A stretch of DNA of 64,000 bases from an uncultured Lachnospiraceae bacterium (GTDB lineage Bacteria > Bacillota > Clostridia > Lachnospirales > Lachnospiraceae). This document shows positions 26,592 through 35,558 of the stretch, one piece after another. The notes beneath the pieces were generated by a model that did no database searches, was not told the DNA's origin, and worked only from the letters and a program-made list of their open reading frames with translations. The stretch's first letter is position 1. Each line of letters begins with the position of its first letter. Both the position numbers and the translations under genes were made by a program. The DNA lies in contig CAKRYY010000005.1 in the NCBI GenBank assembly GCA_934432885.1, positions 19,849 to 83,848 on the forward strand. Reading direction: 5' to 3'.

Positions 26592-27797
26592 ATGATAGCC
26601 AGTCATTATGAGAAAATGCTTCAGGGAAAATCCGTAATCCGTGAACTGTCAGAATTTGCGGCAGCGAGAGGTGGGGAAATCGGATATGAAAATGTTTTTG
26701 ATTACAGTCTTGGAAATCCATCGGTACCGGTGCCAAAAGCGGTGACAGAGACGATGATACGGCTTTTGCAGGAAAAAGACCCGATGGAGCTGCACGGATA
26801 CAGCCCGTCGCTGGGGATTACGGCAGTACGGGAAAAGGTTGCCGCTTCTCTGGAAAAGCGGTTTTTACTTCCTTATAAAAAAGAAGATATTTTTATGACC
26901 TCCGGCGCTGCTGGCGCAATCGCACATGCTCTGCGTGCAGTAACGCAGCCGGGAGACGAGGTGCTTACCTTTGCCCCCTGTTTTTCGGAATATTTTCCTT
27001 ATGTAAACGGCACAGGGGCGACATTAAAGGTCGTGCCTGCCAATACAGAGACATTTCAGATTAATTTTCAGGCGTTTGAGAAGATGCTATCTGAAAATGT
27101 GACAGCAGTTTTGATTAACACACCGAATAATCCCTCCGGCATCGTATATTCCGCAGAAACCCTAAAGACTCTGGCGAGAATACTGACAGAGCGGTCTGCG
27201 CAGTACGGCCATACGATTTATCTGATTTCGGACGAGCCGTACCGGGAAATTGTATTTGCAAACGTAGATGCTCCGGTCGTTTCTGCGTACTATGACGATA
27301 CGCTGATGTGCTACTCCTTTTCCAAATCGCTGTCTTTTCCAGGCGAGCGTATTGGTTATGTGGCGGTAAATCCCGCTTGCAGGGATGCTGAGAAAATCGT
27401 TCAGATGTGCGGACAGATTTCGAGAGAAACCGGGCATAACTGTCCGGCATCCCTGATACAGCTCACTGTAGCGGAGCACCTTGATATGACGTCTGATTTA
27501 TCCGTCTATGAGACGAACCGCAATATCCTTTGCCGGGAATTAAAAGCGCTTGGCTTTTTCTTCGTAGAGCCGGGCGGAACCTTTTATATTTTCCCAAAAG
27601 CATTGGAGGAGGACGCTAAAAAGTTTTGCGAAAAGGCAAAAAAATATGATTTGGTTATGGTGCCGGGCGATGGTTTTGGCTGTCCGGGATTTTTCCGTAT
27701 GGCATATTGTATTGATACCGAAAAGGTGGAGCGTTCCATTGCTGCGCTGCGCACCTTCGTAGAAACAGAGTATCCAAATCGCGTTCCATGTAAATAA
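26592..27797 (+). CDS. PLP-dependent aminotransferase, class I/II
   Basis: Cytoplasmic fold-type I pyridoxal-phosphate enzyme, 401 residues. It shows the aspartate-aminotransferase pattern: SLGNPSVPVP, SGAAGAIAHALRA for phosphate binding, NTPNNPSG, SDEPYREIVF and the Schiff-base lysine in SFSKSLSFPGERIGY, followed by the C-terminal FRMAYC Arg. The start at ATG 26592 is chosen because GGAAGGG lies just before it and the upstream extension from 26472 is not protein-like. The amino acid substrate is not determinable. A patatin gene follows on the same strand. Confidence 0.9.
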   Translation: MIASHYEKMLQGKSVIRELSEFAAARGGEIGYENVFDYSLGNPSVPVPKAVTETMIRLLQEKDPMELHGYSPSLGITAVREKVAASLEKRFLLPYKKEDIFMTSGAAGAIAHALRAVTQPGDEVLTFAPCFSEYFPYVNGTGATLKVVPANTETFQINFQAFEKMLSENVTAVLINTPNNPSGIVYSAETLKTLARILTERSAQYGHTIYLISDEPYREIVFANVDAPVVSAYYDDTLMCYSFSKSLSFPGERIGYVAVNPACRDAEKIVQMCGQISRETGHNCPASLIQLTVAEHLDMTSDLSVYETNRNILCRELKALGFFFVEPGGTFYIFPKALEEDAKKFCEKAKKYDLVMVPGDGFGCPGFFRMAYCIDTEKVERSIAALRTFVETEYPNRVPCK

Positions 27798-27870
27798 GAA
27801 AGAACGATGAAATCAAACTGCGCTGCATATACTGTCAAGGGCAGAAGGCGCAGAGGTTAAGAAAGAAGGA

Positions 27871-28725
27871 ATGAGTTTGTATCAGGCAGGACTGGTATTA
27901 GAGGGCGGCGGTATGCGCGGGATGTATACCTGCGGCGTACTGGAATTTTTTCTGGAAAAGGAGCTTATATTTTCGGACTGCTATGGTGTATCGGCAGGCG
28001 CCTGTCATCTGTGCAGCTACTTATCAGGGCAAAAGGGGCGCGCGCTGCACGTAGGAATCGATTATCTGCAATGCCGCGATTATTGCAGCCTTAGCAGCCT
28101 TTTGCGGACGGGAGACCTTTTTAATAAGGACTTTTGCTATGATCTGATTCCCAATTATTTGAATCCTTATGATTATGAAGCGTTTGAGCGCTATCCGGGC
28201 AGGGCGTATGCAGTGGCTACCAATATTGAGACCGGAGAAGCCGAATACCTGCGTCTTAAGCACATGCAGACGGATATTGAAGCAGTCCGGGCGTCCAGCT
28301 CACTGCCTCTGGTTTCTAAAAATGTAAGAATTGGAAATAAGTTGTATCTGGACGGCGGTATTTCAGACGCGATTCCGTTGCAGAAATCCATTCTGGACGG
28401 CAATCAAAAAAATATTGTCGTTTTAACCAAGGAGGTTGGCTACAGGAGAAAGCCTTCTTCGCTGCTGCCGCTCATCCGCGTGGCGTATCTGCGGTATCCG
28501 AAGGTATATGAGCTGATGAAAAATCGTCATATCGCTTATAACAGGACATTGGATATGGTAGAGAAAAAGGAAAAGGCGGGAGAAATCATTGTACTGCGTC
28601 CAAAGGAAAATGGTGGAATCGGCAGAATTGAAAAGGACAAAGAAAAACTGATGGCGCTGTATCGGCAGGGCTATGAGGACGCAAAGGCGAGATATGAAGA
28701 AATTCTTGCCTATCTGGAAGCATAA
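27871..28725 (+). CDS. Patatin-like phospholipase (RssA/YlbK type)
   Basis: A 284-residue predicted serine acyl hydrolase. The oxyanion hole GGGMRGMYTCG (residues 12-22), nucleophile elbow GVSAG (Ser about residue 41) and catalytic Asp in YLDGGISDAIP (about residue 159) make the full Ser-Asp dyad. No signal peptide or membrane helix is present, so it is cytoplasmic. It sits 27 bases before uppP, suggesting co-transcription and perhaps a shared lipid theme. The natural lipid substrate is unknown. Confidence 0.9.
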   Translation: MSLYQAGLVLEGGGMRGMYTCGVLEFFLEKELIFSDCYGVSAGACHLCSYLSGQKGRALHVGIDYLQCRDYCSLSSLLRTGDLFNKDFCYDLIPNYLNPYDYEAFERYPGRAYAVATNIETGEAEYLRLKHMQTDIEAVRASSSLPLVSKNVRIGNKLYLDGGISDAIPLQKSILDGNQKNIVVLTKEVGYRRKPSSLLPLIRVAYLRYPKVYELMKNRHIAYNRTLDMVEKKEKAGEIIVLRPKENGGIGRIEKDKEKLMALYRQGYEDAKARYEEILAYLEA

Positions 28726-28752
28726 TCAATAGAAGAAATAGGAGGAATCGTC

Positions 28753-29586
28753 TTGGCAGAACTGATAAAGGCAGTTTTATTTGGCATTGTGGAGGGTATC
28801 ACAGAGTGGCTTCCCATCAGCAGTACGGGACACATGATACTTTTGAATGAATTTGTAAAGCTGGACGTCAGTCCGGCATTTTGGGATATGTTTCTTGTCG
28901 TAATCCAGCTTGGCGCAATCCTTGCGGTAGTGCTGCTGTACTTCGACCGGATATTTCCGTTTCAGTTTGGGAAAAAGGGAGGCATCCTGCGGATGGATGT
29001 CATCAATGTGTGGATAAAAATTATTGTTGGCTGTCTTCCGGCGGTTATCATCGGCATGCCGTTTGACAATCTCTTTGAAGAATTGTTTTATAACTACCAG
29101 ACAGTTGCAATTATGCTGATTTTATTTGGTATTGCATTTATTGTGATTGAGAACCGGAATAAAAAATGGAAGCCCAGAATAAAGCGTGTAGATGAAATCA
29201 CGCTTCCCATTGCTTTTGCAATCGGCATCTTTCAGTTGATAGCAGGAATTTTCCCGGGGACATCGCGCTCCGGCTCGACAATCGTAGGAGCGCTTTTGCT
29301 CGGCGTATCCCGTACGGCTGCCGCAGAGTTTACATTTTTTATGGCAGTGCCGGTCATGTTTGGCGCAAGCCTTTTAAAGATTTTGAAATTTATCATGAAA
29401 GGAGCCAGCATCAGCGGTGCTGAGTGGATGATACTGTTTGTGGGCTGCGTTGTGGCATTTGTCGTATCTATCGTGGTAATCCGTTTCCTGATGGGATATA
29501 TCAAAAAGCATGACTTCAAGGTGTTTGGCTGGTACAGAATTGTGCTCGGCATCCTTGTGCTTTCTTATTTTACATTTTTTGCATAG
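28753..29586 (+). CDS. uppP: Undecaprenyl-diphosphatase UppP/BacA
   Basis: Integral membrane phosphatase that recycles undecaprenyl pyrophosphate to the lipid carrier for peptidoglycan; it can confer bacitracin resistance. The 277-residue protein has about eight helices and both family motifs: EGITEWLPISSTGHMIL near the N-terminus, and PGTSRSGSTIVGALLLGVSR near residues 171-190. The start codon is TTG 28753, 6 bases after GGAGGA; no in-frame ATG lies upstream. Confidence 0.96.
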   Translation: MAELIKAVLFGIVEGITEWLPISSTGHMILLNEFVKLDVSPAFWDMFLVVIQLGAILAVVLLYFDRIFPFQFGKKGGILRMDVINVWIKIIVGCLPAVIIGMPFDNLFEELFYNYQTVAIMLILFGIAFIVIENRNKKWKPRIKRVDEITLPIAFAIGIFQLIAGIFPGTSRSGSTIVGALLLGVSRTAAAEFTFFMAVPVMFGASLLKILKFIMKGASISGAEWMILFVGCVVAFVVSIVVIRFLMGYIKKHDFKVFGWYRIVLGILVLSYFTFFA

Positions 29587-29621
29587 CATCTGAATAAAAT
29601 GAAAAATTTTCTCAAAACATA

Positions 29622-29666
29622 TTGACAGGACGTCATGTCTTGAATATAATAACAGTAATCATTACT
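29622..29666 (+). promoter_or_regulatory. Promoter and PerR/Fur-like box for reverse rubrerythrin
   Basis: TTGACA (29622-29627), a 17-base spacer and TATAAT (29645-29650) form a perfect-consensus promoter. Directly downstream, AGTAATCATTACT (29654-29666) is a perfect 6-1-6 palindrome at the expected start site, where a peroxide or iron repressor of the Fur family would block transcription. Confidence 0.75.
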
Positions 29667-29712
29667 AATAAATAACGGCAGAGAATACTGCACATAATAA
29701 GGAGGAAAAAAG

Positions 29713-30252
29713 ATGAAATTTGTATGTCAGGTATGTGGATATGTTCATGAAGGAGATGCGGCACCGGAGAAGTGCCCGGTATGTAATGCGCCTGCTTCTA
29801 AATTTACACAGCAGAGCGAAGAAAAGGTTTGGGCTGCAGAGCATGTAGTGGGCGTTGCTCAGGGCGTTAGCCAGGACATTCTGGATGATTTACGTGCGAA
29901 TTTTAACGGCGAGTGCTCAGAGGTCGGCATGTATCTTGCAATGGCAAGAGTAGCGCATAGAGAGGGCTATCCGGAAATCGGACTTTACTGGGAAAAAGCT
30001 GCATGGGAAGAGGCAGAGCATGCTGCAAAGTTTGCAGAGCTGCTTGGTGAGGTTGTGACAGATTCTACCAAGAAAAATCTGGAAATGCGGGTAGATGCTG
30101 AAAATGGTGCAACTGCTGGAAAGTTTGACCTTGCAAAGAGAGCTAAGGCTGCTAACCTTGATGCAATCCATGATACCGTTCATGAGATGGCTAGAGATGA
30201 GGCTAGACATGGAAAAGCTTTTGAGGGATTACTCAAGAGATATTTCGGTTAA
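29713..30252 (+). CDS. Reverse rubrerythrin
   Basis: Cytoplasmic non-haem iron protein that reduces hydrogen peroxide and helps anaerobes survive oxygen. The domains are in reversed order: an N-terminal rubredoxin-like iron site ([20 protein letters not shown], residues 5-24) precedes the four-helix di-iron domain with [32 protein letters not shown] and [13 protein letters not shown] ligands. The 179-residue length fits the reverse rubrerythrin type described in Clostridium. A GGAGG ribosome site precedes ATG. A consensus promoter with an overlapping palindrome suggests strong, peroxide-regulated expression. Confidence 0.94.
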   Translation: MKFVCQVCGYVHEGDAAPEKCPVCNAPASKFTQQSEEKVWAAEHVVGVAQGVSQDILDDLRANFNGECSEVGMYLAMARVAHREGYPEIGLYWEKAAWEEAEHAAKFAELLGEVVTDSTKKNLEMRVDAENGATAGKFDLAKRAKAANLDAIHDTVHEMARDEARHGKAFEGLLKRYFG

Positions 30253-30284
30253 TTAAAAATCGAGCATATTGGTGCTTAAATAGT

Positions 30285-30321
30285 ATGAGGTGTGACTGCT
30301 GAGAAGTCACACCTCATTTTA
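30285..30321 (+). terminator. Bidirectional terminator between rubrerythrin and DegV
   Basis: A perfect 13-bp stem (30285-30297 with 30305-30317) closed by 7 bases is followed by a short T run. It lies between convergent genes. Confidence 0.85.
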
Positions 30322-30338
30322 AGTTTTAGTTTTGCAGT

Positions 30339-31226
30339 TTATTCTGTTCTTTCTTTTCCCCAGAAAAAGAGTGCGACCGTACCCGGACCGGTATGGCTGC
30401 CAATGGTTGTGCCGATGTCATTGATTTCCACATTGCCATTTAAGTGCGGAAATTTCTGGATAATCAGTGCAGCGACTGCCTCGGCATCCTCCAGACAGGC
30501 AGAATGTGAAAGATAGCATTTATCGCTGTAGGAGAGTCCATTGTCTGCATTTTCTTCCATTTTGGTTACAATACCCTGAATGACCTTGCGCTTACCGCGG
30601 AATTTAAGGCGCGGAACCAGTTTTCCAGAATCGTCTACATTGAGCAGAGGACAGATATTTAAAATATTGCCAATGGTCCCGGCTGTTTTTGAAATCCTGC
30701 CGCCCTTGATATAAAAGGAAAGGTCGGTGGAAAAAAACCAGTGGTTTACCCGTCTCTTATTTTCCTCAAGCCATGTGGCAAGGTCTTCCATAGACATTCC
30801 TGCATCCCGGAGGTCCGCTGCCTTGTCCATAAGCAGGCCGTAACCGGAGGAAGCGGCAAGTGAATCTATGATAATCATATTGCGTTCCGGATATTTTTCA
30901 AGCAGTGTATTTTTTGCAATATTTGCGGAGTTGAAAACACCGGATAAGCCGGAGGAAAGACAAAGATGCAAAATATCAAAGCCTTCCTTTAAAAAGCTTT
31001 CAAAATATTCTTCAAATTCTTCTGCATTTACCTGGGAGGTCTTTGTCTGAGCGCCATCTGCCATCGCCTGATAAAAATCAGGGAATGCCATTGTCATACC
31101 CAAATCATCTTCATACTGTTTGCCATCAAGCTCATAATGAAAACAGATATAGTGTATATTTCGTTTCGTAAAATGTTCTTTTGTCAAATCCGCTGTAGAA
31201 CAGCAGCTAAGGATGTACTTGTTCAT
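30339..31226 (-). CDS. DegV-family fatty-acid-binding protein
   Basis: A 295-residue cytoplasmic protein of the DegV (FakB-like) family, which binds fatty acids and in Firmicutes can present them to a fatty acid kinase for phospholipid synthesis. Motifs are SCCSTADL at the N-terminus, TSQVNAEEFEEYFESFL, LHLCLSSGLSGVFNSA (lipid-carboxylate loop), IIDSLAASSGYG and the C-terminal GTTIGSHTGPGTVALFF. The start at 31226 gives the common family length. No FakA kinase is nearby. Confidence 0.92.
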   Translation of the reverse strand: MNKYILSCCSTADLTKEHFTKRNIHYICFHYELDGKQYEDDLGMTMAFPDFYQAMADGAQTKTSQVNAEEFEEYFESFLKEGFDILHLCLSSGLSGVFNSANIAKNTLLEKYPERNMIIIDSLAASSGYGLLMDKAADLRDAGMSMEDLATWLEENKRRVNHWFFSTDLSFYIKGGRISKTAGTIGNILNICPLLNVDDSGKLVPRLKFRGKRKVIQGIVTKMEENADNGLSYSDKCYLSHSACLEDAEAVAALIIQKFPHLNGNVEINDIGTTIGSHTGPGTVALFFWGKERTE

Positions 31227-31308
31227 AATGATACCCTCAATTTCTTTTTTTCTTTATCCGATTCACAGTCAGTTTAACATCAATTTGCTTGGTTTTCAAT
31301 ATTTGAGA

Positions 31309-31488
31309 AACAGTTCAGCCATGCAGAAATCATTGTGCCATTTGAACGTGAGAGCCTGCTCTCAAAGGGCAGATGACACAATGATTTCTATAGGGCGGAC
31401 GCCCGACATGAAATAAGTTGTCGGCAGTAACAAATATGGTTCGCCAACAGGCGCAATCCGACAACTTATGAATGATGGCTGAACTGTT
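31309..31488. repeat. 180-bp nested inverted-repeat element
   Basis: Perfect 14-bp outer arms (31309-31322 with 31475-31488) enclose two further hairpins. The first is a 13-bp stem (31325-31337 with 31377-31389) extended inward by 6 more pairs and a TGAGAG-CCTG-CTCTCA tip. The second is a 12-bp stem (31413-31424 with 31458-31469) with an inner CGCC/GGCG tip. A small GGGC-GGAC-GCCC hairpin lies between them at 31393-31404. As RNA this would fold as a multi-branch junction; as DNA it resembles a miniature inverted-repeat element. No coding frame is convincing. The rest of the gap 31227-31624 holds AT-rich sequence and the PHO box. Confidence 0.8.
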
Positions 31489-31519
31489 ACATTAAAGTTA
31501 AATGAGAAATCAAGTGTTT

Positions 31520-31576
31520 GATTTTACACAGATTTTACATAAGCCTCATGATGATTTTACACGGAATTGATAGAAT
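31520..31576 (+). promoter_or_regulatory. PHO-box direct repeats and promoter of the phosphate operon
   Basis: GATTTTACA occurs at 31520, 31531 and 31553, phased by exactly 11 bp (one 11-bp unit degenerate). This matches the direct-repeat TTTACA pattern bound by PhoB/PhoP. TAGAAT at 31571-31576 could be the -10 element, with the repeats replacing a -35. Confidence 0.75.
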
Positions 31577-31624
31577 CATACATGGAAACGGAAATATAAT
31601 AAAACGTTATGTAGGAGAGAAAAA

Positions 31625-33307
31625 ATGACATTGGCGGATTTGGGATTGATTTTTCAATTTATTGGCGGTCTTGGACTTTTCCTTTACGGTATGAAAATCA
31701 TGGCGGACGGCTTACAGAAAGCTGCCGACAGTAAAGTAAAATCATTGATGGGATTTTTAACCAAAAACAGGCTGGTTGGAGTTCTGGTTGGCGCCGGCAT
31801 TACGACGATTATCCAGAGCAGTTCGGCGACAACCGTCATGGTAGTCGGTTTTGTAAATGCAGGCATGCTGACGCTGACACAGGCAGTCGGTGTTATCATG
31901 GGTGCGAATATCGGTACGACGGTAACGGCGTGGCTGGTGTCCTTAAGCGAGTGGGGAAGCGTTTTAAAGCCGGAATTTTTAGCGCCTCTGGTTGTTGGAA
32001 TCGGCGCATTCATGCTTTTATTTGCAAGAAGTGAAAAGAAAATCAAGATTGGAGAAATCCTGACAGGCTTTGGCGTGCTCTTTATCGGACTTACCTTCAT
32101 GTCGGATGCCATTACTCCATATAAGGATGCTCCTGTTTTTGCAGATGCATTCAGAGTGCTTGGAAGAAATCCGCTTCTGGCGGTTCTGGCAGGTGCAGTG
32201 GTAACAGCAATTATTCAAAGCTCGTCCGCGTCGGTTGGAATTTTGCAGACACTTGCGATGAACGGCGTAGTAAACTGGCAGTCTGCAATTTTCATTACAC
32301 TTGGACAGAATATAGGAACCTGTGTGACAGCGCTGATTTCCAGCGCGGGCACTGGAAAAAATGCAAAACGGGCATCCATTATCCATCTGATGTTCAATGT
32401 AATCGGCAGTATCTGGGTCGGCATTGTAATGTTCTTTTTCTTCCGATTCCAGAGAGAGCTTGCTGCATCTACGATTAACAGTGTAGAAATCTCTATTTTC
32501 CATACGATATTTAATGTTACGAATACGGTTATTCTATTTCCTTTTGCAAATGGGCTGGTACGCCTCTCCAAGGTGCTGATACCTGATGAGGAAAAGGCGG
32601 AGGAAACAGAGGATATGAGCATTTCTGCACAGGCAGCAAGAAGGCTTGACCGCAGAATGTTAAACAATCCTTCCCTCGCGCTTGAGGCGGCGGTAAGCGA
32701 AACGCTCTTTATGGGAAAGCTGGCGCTTTCGAATCTTAAGGCGGCGATGTCCGCAGTAATGGAAAGCAATAAGGAAACCATAAAGCAGGTACAGCAGACG
32801 GAGCAGGAAATTAACCAGCTGGAAACATTGCTGACTGCATTCTTGGTGGAGGTAGACAATCTTTCCCTGACAGAAAAGCAGCATCTGACTGTAAAAAATC
32901 TGTTCTATACGGTCAGCGATATTGAGCGGGTAGGCGATCATGGTGAAAATATTGCCGAGCTTGCAGAAATGAAGCGCAAGGACAAGATAAAATTTTCGGA
33001 AAAGGGCGAAAAGGATTTAAACAAAATGTACGATGCGGCGCTGCGTACACTGGAATATGCAATGGAAGCAAGAAAGACAGAGAACAGGAAAACGGCGCTG
33101 CTTGCGCTGGAGGCAGAAGAAGCAGTTGATGGAATCGAGAAGGAACTGCGGGATAAACATATTCAGAGACTTTCCAAGGGAAAATGCGCGCCGGAAAGCG
33201 GTGTAATTTTTCTGGATATTTTAAGCAATCTGGAAAGGATTGCTGACCATGCAGATAATATTGCGGGATATGTTGCAACGGAAAGCAAAAGTGTGGTACA
33301 GTCGTAG
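31625..33307 (+). CDS. Na+/phosphate cotransporter with PhoU-like C-terminal domain
   Basis: Membrane Na+-coupled phosphate importer of the NptA/YjbB family, 560 residues. The membrane part (about residues 1-310) contains the duplicated QSSSA motifs (TTIIQSSSATTVMVVGFVNAG and IIQSSSASVGILQTLAMNG) that form the inverted-repeat transport core. The C-terminal 220 residues are helical and PhoU-like (SNLERIADHADNIAGY), linking transport to phosphate signalling. It is first in an operon with a PhoB-type regulator and PhoR-type kinase and has PHO-box repeats upstream, so induction by phosphate starvation is likely. Confidence 0.93.
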   Translation: MTLADLGLIFQFIGGLGLFLYGMKIMADGLQKAADSKVKSLMGFLTKNRLVGVLVGAGITTIIQSSSATTVMVVGFVNAGMLTLTQAVGVIMGANIGTTVTAWLVSLSEWGSVLKPEFLAPLVVGIGAFMLLFARSEKKIKIGEILTGFGVLFIGLTFMSDAITPYKDAPVFADAFRVLGRNPLLAVLAGAVVTAIIQSSSASVGILQTLAMNGVVNWQSAIFITLGQNIGTCVTALISSAGTGKNAKRASIIHLMFNVIGSIWVGIVMFFFFRFQRELAASTINSVEISIFHTIFNVTNTVILFPFANGLVRLSKVLIPDEEKAEETEDMSISAQAARRLDRRMLNNPSLALEAAVSETLFMGKLALSNLKAAMSAVMESNKETIKQVQQTEQEINQLETLLTAFLVEVDNLSLTEKQHLTVKNLFYTVSDIERVGDHGENIAELAEMKRKDKIKFSEKGEKDLNKMYDAALRTLEYAMEARKTENRKTALLALEAEEAVDGIEKELRDKHIQRLSKGKCAPESGVIFLDILSNLERIADHADNIAGYVATESKSVVQS

Positions 33308-33338
33308 AAACAGAAGCTGCAAAGAGGAGTGACCGGAA

Positions 33339-34034
33339 ATGGATACGCAGAGAATCTTTGTAATTGAGGACGATGAAAATATCAGGGAATTGGTCAAGGT
33401 CGCACTGGAAGGCTATGGGTATCAGGTCGATGCCTTTGAAACTGCGGAGGCGGCGCTTGTGGAAATGGAAGCTGTAAAGCCTGCACTTGCGATTTTTGAC
33501 CTGATGCTGCCGGGGATGGACGGGCTTGCGGCGATAAAAAAGATTCGGGAAGAAAAGAAGCTTTCCGAGATGCCGATAATTGTTCTGACAGCAAAGGACA
33601 AGGAATATGACAAGGTTGTAGGACTGGACGGCGGCGCAGACGATTACATGACAAAGCCCTTCAGCGTTATGGAGCTCGCGGCGAGGGTGCGCTCCCTGCT
33701 GCGGCGCAGTGTCAGAGAGAGCCAGACGCATAGCAGCGAGCAAGAGAGCTTTGGCAAGCTGTCGTTGGATAGGGCAGTGCGGGAGGTATTCATGGAAGGA
33801 GAGCTGGTTGCACTTACCTATAAGGAATATGAGCTCCTTACATACCTGATTGAAAACCGGATGCGGGTTGTGCCGAGAGAAGAACTGTTAGATAAGCTCT
33901 GGGATTATAATGCCGATATTGAGACGAGGACACTTGATATTCATATCAGAACGCTGCGTCAGAAGCTTGGTGAAGAAGGCGGCAGTTACATCAGAACAGT
34001 CAGGAGCGTAGGGTATCGCTTCGTTCCTGCATAG
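33339..34034 (+). CDS. PhoB/PhoP-type response regulator (OmpR family)
   Basis: A 231-residue two-component regulator. The N-terminal receiver has the acidic pair EDDE, phosphoacceptor Asp in IFDLMLPGMDG (about residue 52), the LTAKDKE Thr and the KPFS Lys. The C-terminal winged helix shows LTYKEYELLTYLIENR and DIHIRTLRQKLGEEGG ending in VRSVGYRFVPA. It lies 31 bases after the phosphate transporter and 12 bases before its kinase. The context makes phosphate control likely, probably through the PHO-box repeats at 31520. Confidence 0.92.
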   Translation: MDTQRIFVIEDDENIRELVKVALEGYGYQVDAFETAEAALVEMEAVKPALAIFDLMLPGMDGLAAIKKIREEKKLSEMPIIVLTAKDKEYDKVVGLDGGADDYMTKPFSVMELAARVRSLLRRSVRESQTHSSEQESFGKLSLDRAVREVFMEGELVALTYKEYELLTYLIENRMRVVPREELLDKLWDYNADIETRTLDIHIRTLRQKLGEEGGSYIRTVRSVGYRFVPA

Positions 34035-34046
34035 AGGAAATGGAAA

Positions 34047-35462
34047 ATGAAAAAGGCGATTTTGCTTCGATTTACGATTATTTTATTTATGGCACTGGCA
34101 GTCAGCAGTGCCATTTCCTATTATTTTATGGGAAATAAGCTGTTGGCGGATAATGTAAGTAATCTGTTGAACATGGTGCGTATGATAGATTATGCGCTGG
34201 ATTATGACGGTGATATACAGGCACAGTGTGTGAAGATACAGAAGCAGCTGAAGGATGACAGCGCAAGAATTACAGTAATTGCTGCTGACGGCACCGTCGT
34301 TGCGGATACGGAAGCGGAAAGCTATGCTGGCATGGAGAATCATCTGGAGCGTGAGGAAATTCAGGAGGCGCTTGCAGGCAGGGCTGGCTATGCGACAAGG
34401 TATTCGCAGACGCTTTCAGAAAATATGCTTTATGTTGCGGACCATTCTGCAAAGAGGGCGTATGTTGTGCGTGCGGCAATCGCTTATGCGGGGCTTCGGG
34501 ATTATATGCCAAGCATTATCCCTTTGCTGCTTCTTGGCGTTGCAGTCGCTTATGTTGTTGCGGTTATCGTATCCATTCATTTTGCAAACACAATTACCAG
34601 ACCGCTTTCGGAGATTTCACAGGAGCTGCAGAAAATTCATACAAATACATGGGATTTTCATTTTCAGAAATATCGTTACGAAGAACTGAATATTATTTCA
34701 GAGGCGACCACCAGACTTGCAGAGGAAGTACAGGCGCATATTTCACGTCTGGAATTTGAAAAAAAAGTACGGCAGGAATTTTTCAGCAACGCTTCACATG
34801 AGCTGAAAACGCCGATTACTGCAATACGCGGATATGCGGAGCTTTTGGATAATGGCTTTGTGGAGGATGAAGAAACAAAGAAAAAATTCATCCGGAGGAT
34901 TTTAAAATCAACGGAGAATATGACCCAGCTCATTGAAGACATTTTAATGATTTCGAGGCTTGAGACAAAGGATGCAGAGGTCAGCTTTTCAATGGTGCGC
35001 CTCAATCCACTGGTGGAGGATGTATTTGACGCAGTGGAGCCGATTGCGGCAGAGTATGGTGTAACGCTGCATCGGGAGTGTGAGCCGGTGGCGATAGAGG
35101 CATCTGTAAAGCAGATGCGGGAGCTGCTCATGAACCTGATTGTAAATGGAATCAAGTATAATCATCCGGGTGGAAACGTATGGGTAAAGATTGCCTCCAG
35201 TGGACATAATGCGGTAATCCGCGTCAAGGATGACGGAATGGGAATCAGCGAGGCGGATCAGCAGCGCGTCTTCGAGCGGTTTTACCGCGTCGATAAGGGA
35301 AGAAGCAAAAAGATGGGCGGTACCGGTCTGGGGCTTTCTATCGTAAAACACATCGTAGAATTCAATGAGGGATACATGCGCTTAAAGAGTCAGGTTGGGA
35401 AGGGAAGTGAATTTATTATCAGTCTTCCGCTGGAAAGAGAGCGGCAGGATGGGCTTTCTTGA
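34047..35462 (+). CDS. PhoR-type sensor histidine kinase
   Basis: Membrane histidine kinase of 471 residues. Helices at about residues 5-25 and 158-180 bracket an extracytoplasmic sensor region. A HAMP segment (FANTITRPLSEISQELQKI) leads to the dimerisation helix with the phosphoacceptor His in FFSNASHELKTPITAIRGY. The ATPase domain has NLIVNGIKYNHPGG, VKDDGMGISE and GGTGLGLSIVKHIV. It partners the response regulator directly upstream; both lie behind the phosphate transporter and its PHO box. The stop overlaps the promoter of the next gene. Confidence 0.92.
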   Translation: MKKAILLRFTIILFMALAVSSAISYYFMGNKLLADNVSNLLNMVRMIDYALDYDGDIQAQCVKIQKQLKDDSARITVIAADGTVVADTEAESYAGMENHLEREEIQEALAGRAGYATRYSQTLSENMLYVADHSAKRAYVVRAAIAYAGLRDYMPSIIPLLLLGVAVAYVVAVIVSIHFANTITRPLSEISQELQKIHTNTWDFHFQKYRYEELNIISEATTRLAEEVQAHISRLEFEKKVRQEFFSNASHELKTPITAIRGYAELLDNGFVEDEETKKKFIRRILKSTENMTQLIEDILMISRLETKDAEVSFSMVRLNPLVEDVFDAVEPIAAEYGVTLHRECEPVAIEASVKQMRELLMNLIVNGIKYNHPGGNVWVKIASSGHNAVIRVKDDGMGISEADQQRVFERFYRVDKGRSKKMGGTGLGLSIVKHIVEFNEGYMRLKSQVGKGSEFIISLPLERERQDGLS

Positions 35463-35487
35463 CAATTCTAACTGACTTTGCTACACT
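35459..35487 (+). promoter_or_regulatory. Promoter of the Lys/Ala-rich protein gene
   Basis: TTGACA (35459-35464, overlapping the phoR-type stop codon), a 17-base spacer and TACACT (35482-35487) form a good promoter about 70 bases before the start codon. Confidence 0.65.
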
Positions 35488-35558
35488 TCTTGATGACATC
35501 AGGTGTTACTTGAACGTAACTGTTAATATGGTTTGAGGGCGAGAACCCGGAGGAGATT

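Noticed and set aside
31325..31469. CRISPR-like repeats within the 31.3-31.5 kb element
   Set aside because: The repeats are inverted, not direct, and there is no regular spacer pattern or cas gene.
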